NCBI RefSeq assembly: GCF_000725485.1
Contig: NZ_KL647031.1
Coordinates: 558,001 to 622,000 of the forward strand
Source: Nonomuraea candida
Lineage (GTDB): Bacteria; Actinomycetota; Actinomycetes; Streptosporangiales; Streptosporangiaceae
Direction: 5' to 3'
DNA: 64,000 bases
Within the stretch, counting starts at the first letter, position 1. The number at the start of each line of letters is the position of its first letter. Position numbers and translations under genes: made by a program. Positions 61,472 to 64,000 of this stretch are shown piece by piece. The notes under the pieces were generated by a model that saw only the letters and a list, made by a program, of their open reading frames with translations, was not told the DNA's origin and searched no databases.

Positions 61472-61916
61472 CGACACCACCACCACCGAGGAGCGGCGGG
61501 CGATCAGGCTCGACCAGTTCGTCGCGCACCCGCCGGCCAAGGTGTGGCGGGCGCTCACCGAGCCGGAGCTGCTGGCCCGCTGGCTCATGCCCAACGACGG
61601 CTTCAAGGCCGAGGTGGGGCAGCGGTTCACGTTCACCACCAAGCCGAAGAAGCAGGTCGGCTTCGACGGGACCGTGCACTGCGAGGTGCTGGAGATCGAG
61701 CCGGAGAAGCTGCTGCGGATCAGCTGGGGCGCCCGCGGGCAGGGCGACTGGACCGTCACCTGGCGGCTGGAGCCCGAGGGCCGGGGCACCCGGATCTTTC
61801 TCGACCACGAGGGCTTCGACCCGGACGACGAGGTGCAGCAGCTCTCGCGGCGCATCATGGGCGGCGGCTGGCCACGCATCCTCGACACCATCGGCGCCAT
61901 AGCCGCCGAACTCTGA
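61464..61916 (+). CDS. SRPBCC/AHSA1-like (START-fold) protein
   Basis: A 150-residue AHSA1-domain protein: IRLDQFVAHPPAKVWRALTE, PELLARWLMPNDGF, and GTRIFLDHEGFDPDDE. It has a hydrophobic cavity in the family and often pairs with ArsR regulators. ATG 61464 overlaps the arsR stop by 8 bases and has GAGGGCGG upstream; ATG 61431 in the same frame would add 11 residues. The function is unknown. Confidence 0.88.
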   Translation: MADDTTTTEERRAIRLDQFVAHPPAKVWRALTEPELLARWLMPNDGFKAEVGQRFTFTTKPKKQVGFDGTVHCEVLEIEPEKLLRISWGARGQGDWTVTWRLEPEGRGTRIFLDHEGFDPDDEVQQLSRRIMGGGWPRILDTIGAIAAEL

Positions 61917-62084
61917 CCCCACCCCGCCCGTGCCCGCGCCCCCGCTCGCGCCCGCGCCCCCGCCTCCGACCGGGCCGGCGCGGGTGCGGAGGCGGGGCCG
62001 GTGCGGAGGCGCAGCGGTCGGCGGTGGCGGTCGGCGGTGGTCGAGGCGGAGGCGGGGCCGGGGCGGAGGCGGGACTGGTGGCGA

Positions 62085-63344
62085 TCAGCGGTGGCGGTCG
62101 AGGCGGAGGGCGTACTCGTAGAGCAGCCAGGACAACGACAACCACCACCCGTGACCGGCCCGCCGGCGCACCACCAGGCTCGTGGAGGCGAAGTCGGCCG
62201 AGCCGGCGCGGTCGCCGGGCCGCGAGCCGGGATGGAGCGTCGCCGGCCGGCCGGGCGAGGCGCCCGGCTCCTCGGGGTCGGCCCGCCCGCGCAGCGGGTG
62301 CTCGTCGGCCGCCGAGCGCCGCCGCGAGAACCAGCGCAGCATCGGCCAGCGCAGGCTCATCCGCACCCCGCGCGAGGTGATCGCGAACGTGCAGTCCTTG
62401 ACCCGCACCCCCGCCGGGTGGCTCAGCCCGGCGAACCGGCACGCCGACAGGTCCAGCCCGGACAGCCCCAGGCTGGCCGCCTCCACCTGGCGCAGCGACG
62501 TGAGCGTGGACCTGCCCCGGCCGGTCACGGTGGCCGGGCCGCGCAGCACCGCGCCCTCCAGGTCGGCCTGGGAGTCGGTCAGCCGCACGGTCGTGGGGCC
62601 CGCCACCTCCACGTGGCGCAGGTCCACGCCGCACCGCGCCACGGCCACGTCGAGCAGCCCGTCGGCGCGCGCCCTGGTGGCCGACAGGCGGCCGGTGGCC
62701 GACAGGTAGGCGTCGGCGGCGAAGTGCGCCGCCTCGAACCCGGCGTGCCCGCTGACCTTGCGGAAGGACAGCGTACGGCCGAAGCGCGCCCCCCTGAAGG
62801 CGGCGCCGTCACCGAGCCGGGCGCCGTCGAACGTGGCGTAGCCGTCGAACCTGGCCCGCTCGCACGACAGCCCGTGCCCGAAGACGGCCTGGCTGAACAG
62901 CGCGTCGCGCGCCATCACGGCCCGGTCGAGCGAGACGTGCCCGCGCACGGTGACGCCGTGGAAGGACAGCTCGCGGCCGAACCTGACCCCGGCCAGCGAC
63001 ACGTTGCCCTCGAAGCGCGCGCCGAAGAACGAGGCCAGCCGGTCGAACCGGGCGCCGTCGAGCGACACGTCGCCCGCGAACGTGACGCCCGCCAGCCGGA
63101 CGTCGCCGGTGAACCTGGCCCGGTCGAGGCGGGTGCGGCCCGGCCGGCGGCCGGTCGCCTCCAGCACCATGGACAGCAGGTCGCTGGTGACGGTGATGCC
63201 GCGCAGGTCGAGCAGGCGGCCGGGGGAGAGCTCGGCCAGCGCGGCGCCGAGCTGTTCCGGGGCGAGGTGTGCCAGGCAGAGGCCGGACGGCCGGCGGGCG
63301 ACTCCGGTGCAGGCAGCGGAATACGCGCAGGTGACCCAGTCCAT
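62085..63344 (-). CDS. Pentapeptide-repeat-like protein with N-terminal Cys motif
   Basis: About 419 residues. The N-terminus has a Cys-rich piece (CAYSAACTGVARRPSGLCLAH) reminiscent of a small zinc-binding element. Residues 85-210 are built of ARF-x-x-x-x-x-F units (LDRARFTGDVRLAGVTFAGD, LDGARFDRLASFFGARFEGN), a pentapeptide-type quadrilateral helix. The C-terminal third is less regular and ends in a hydrophobic stretch (WWLSLSWLLYEYALRL). The start may be ATG 63344 or ATG 63371; neither has a clear ribosome binding site. The 61917-62084 gap before its stop holds nothing recognisable. Confidence 0.75.
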   Translation of the reverse strand: MDWVTCAYSAACTGVARRPSGLCLAHLAPEQLGAALAELSPGRLLDLRGITVTSDLLSMVLEATGRRPGRTRLDRARFTGDVRLAGVTFAGDVSLDGARFDRLASFFGARFEGNVSLAGVRFGRELSFHGVTVRGHVSLDRAVMARDALFSQAVFGHGLSCERARFDGYATFDGARLGDGAAFRGARFGRTLSFRKVSGHAGFEAAHFAADAYLSATGRLSATRARADGLLDVAVARCGVDLRHVEVAGPTTVRLTDSQADLEGAVLRGPATVTGRGRSTLTSLRQVEAASLGLSGLDLSACRFAGLSHPAGVRVKDCTFAITSRGVRMSLRWPMLRWFSRRRSAADEHPLRGRADPEEPGASPGRPATLHPGSRPGDRAGSADFASTSLVVRRRAGHGWWLSLSWLLYEYALRLDRHR

Positions 63345-63421
63345 GCATGGGTGATACCCGCAGCGGGCCATGTCAAGGTTCGACGATTTAATGTTCTATC
63401 CACTTTTGTGTGGAAATATGC

Positions 63422-63442
63422 GAGCTAAATTAGCTCTAAAGT
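63422..63442 (+). promoter_or_regulatory. Palindrome and -10 element before the secreted nuclease gene
   Basis: GAGCTAA-A-TTAGCTC (63422-63436) is a perfect palindrome in a locally AT-rich patch (63380-63440). It abuts TAAAGT (63437-63442), which lies 7 nt before ATG 63450. A repressor here would cover the promoter. Confidence 0.5.
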
Positions 63443-63449
63443 GCCGGAC

Positions 63450-64000
63450 ATGCGCGCTTTATCCCGAGCAGCCCTGGCTGCCGTGCTTGTGGTGGCCTTC
63501 GCCGCGAGTCCCGCGGCCGCGGACCCGTCCGCCGGCCCCTCAGGCGACCTGTCCGGCGGCCTGTCCAGCGACCCTGCCGCCCCCTGCGACACCCCTGTCA
63601 CCCACCGCGTCGCGCAGGTGCAGGGCGCCGGCGACGCGACCCCGCTGGCCGGCCGGACCGTGCGGGTCGAGGGCGTCGTGACCGCCGACTTCCAGCGGAG
63701 CGACCAGCTCAGCGGATTCTTCCTCCAGGACCCCCGGCCCGACTCCGACCCGCTGACCTCCGAGGGGCTGTTCGCGTACGCGCGCGACACCTTCAAGGAC
63801 GTCAACGTCGGCGACCGGGTCCTGGTGACCGGCCGGGCCGTGGAGTACAACGGCTGGACCGAGCTGTCGCCCGTGACCGCCGTGGACGTCTGTGGTACCG
63901 GGAGCGTGGCGGCGCAGCCGTACCGGCTGCCGTCGGACGGCCTGGAGCCGGTCGAGAACATGCTGCTGACCTTCCCGCAGCCGCTGACCGTCAGCGACCA
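63450..64000 (+). CDS. Secreted nuclease/endonuclease-phosphatase-like protein (partial)
   Basis: The first 183 codons of a gene that runs off the right edge. A signal peptide (LSRAALAAVLVVAFAASPAAA) is followed by a short Gly/Ser linker and an OB-like domain: RVAQVQGAGDATPLAGRTVR, VEGVVTADFQ, SGFFLQDP and VNVGDRVLVTGRAVEYNGWT. This order matches the N-terminus of ExeM/NucH-type extracellular nucleases, whose endonuclease/exonuclease/phosphatase domain would lie beyond the window. It starts at ATG 63450 with a TAAAGT -10 element and no ribosome binding site (leaderless). Confidence 0.78.
   Translation, partial: MRALSRAALAAVLVVAFAASPAAADPSAGPSGDLSGGLSSDPAAPCDTPVTHRVAQVQGAGDATPLAGRTVRVEGVVTADFQRSDQLSGFFLQDPRPDSDPLTSEGLFAYARDTFKDVNVGDRVLVTGRAVEYNGWTELSPVTAVDVCGTGSVAAQPYRLPSDGLEPVENMLLTFPQPLTVSD

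Overview
The window is very GC-rich actinomycete chromosome, with strong G/C third-position bias, many GTG and some TTG starts, ATGA/GTGA stop-start overlaps, and several promoters whose -10 hexamer (TANNNT) lies 6-7 nt before the start codon, as expected for leaderless mRNAs. RsbRST, an acyl-ACP desaturase, an HspR-like site before lon, and a separately encoded CydD and CydC pair fit this. A Streptosporangiales member (Nonomuraea-like) is my guess, from overall style only. I see no rRNA, tRNA, integrase, transposase or CRISPR; this looks like ordinary, non-mobile chromosome.

Layout. 1-4.9 kb: peptide ABC importer operon on the minus strand (solute-binding protein, two permeases, two ATPases, the last cut by the window edge) behind a good TTGACG-N17-TAATGT promoter. 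5-15 kb: housekeeping and metabolic genes: Zn alcohol dehydrogenase and M20 amidohydrolase, NagD-like HAD, a small coiled-coil protein, an FMN reductase-like protein, an ABC1/UbiB kinase, an acyl-ACP desaturase divergent from a NUDIX gene, arfB, a lipase-like protein and a HAD hydrolase. 15.3-25.3 kb: PhoD-type phosphatase, then two divergent membrane-fusion adaptors. The rightward one leads an operon adaptor-ATPase-permease-small membrane protein-OmpR regulator-histidine kinase, a MacAB-like exporter with its own two-component system. 25.3-32.5 kb: FG-GAP propeller protein, cytochrome P450, TetR-DHA2 efflux pair, class II Fic protein, heme oxygenase.

32.7-38.7 kb: six tightly coupled genes: RsbR, RsbS, RsbT, an ATPase-PP2C (RsbX-like) fusion, a hybrid histidine kinase with a degenerate RsbT-like N-terminus, and a REC-GAF-SpoIIE phosphatase. 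This joins stressosome partner switching to a phosphorelay. 38.7-45.1 kb: a 726-residue protein of unknown function, a PaaK-like adenylate-forming enzyme, and a NarL-type two-component pair. 45.3-50.8 kb: lon behind a HAIR-like inverted repeat, a perfect 38-bp terminator palindrome, a 0.4-kb leader region with a Crp-like site and a possible short leader peptide, then metNIQ. 50.8-53.8 kb: acyl-CoA synthetase and HtrA-like protease. 54-59.4 kb: cydABDC on the minus strand, with unusually short CydA and CydB. A divergent PadR gene shares its control region, which is packed with CTACAT/ATGTAG half-sites. The same half-site recurs as a perfect palindrome inside the promoter of the VOC-ArsR-SRPBCC operon (60.7-61.9 kb). 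The window closes with a pentapeptide-repeat-like protein and the start of a secreted nuclease-like gene.

A recurring theme is short tandem repeats of 13-22 bp. They occur in intergenic gaps (8.75, 15.05, 41.0 and 47.8 kb) and inside genes, including the RsbT N-terminus, the ATP lid of one histidine kinase, and the adaptor hairpins.
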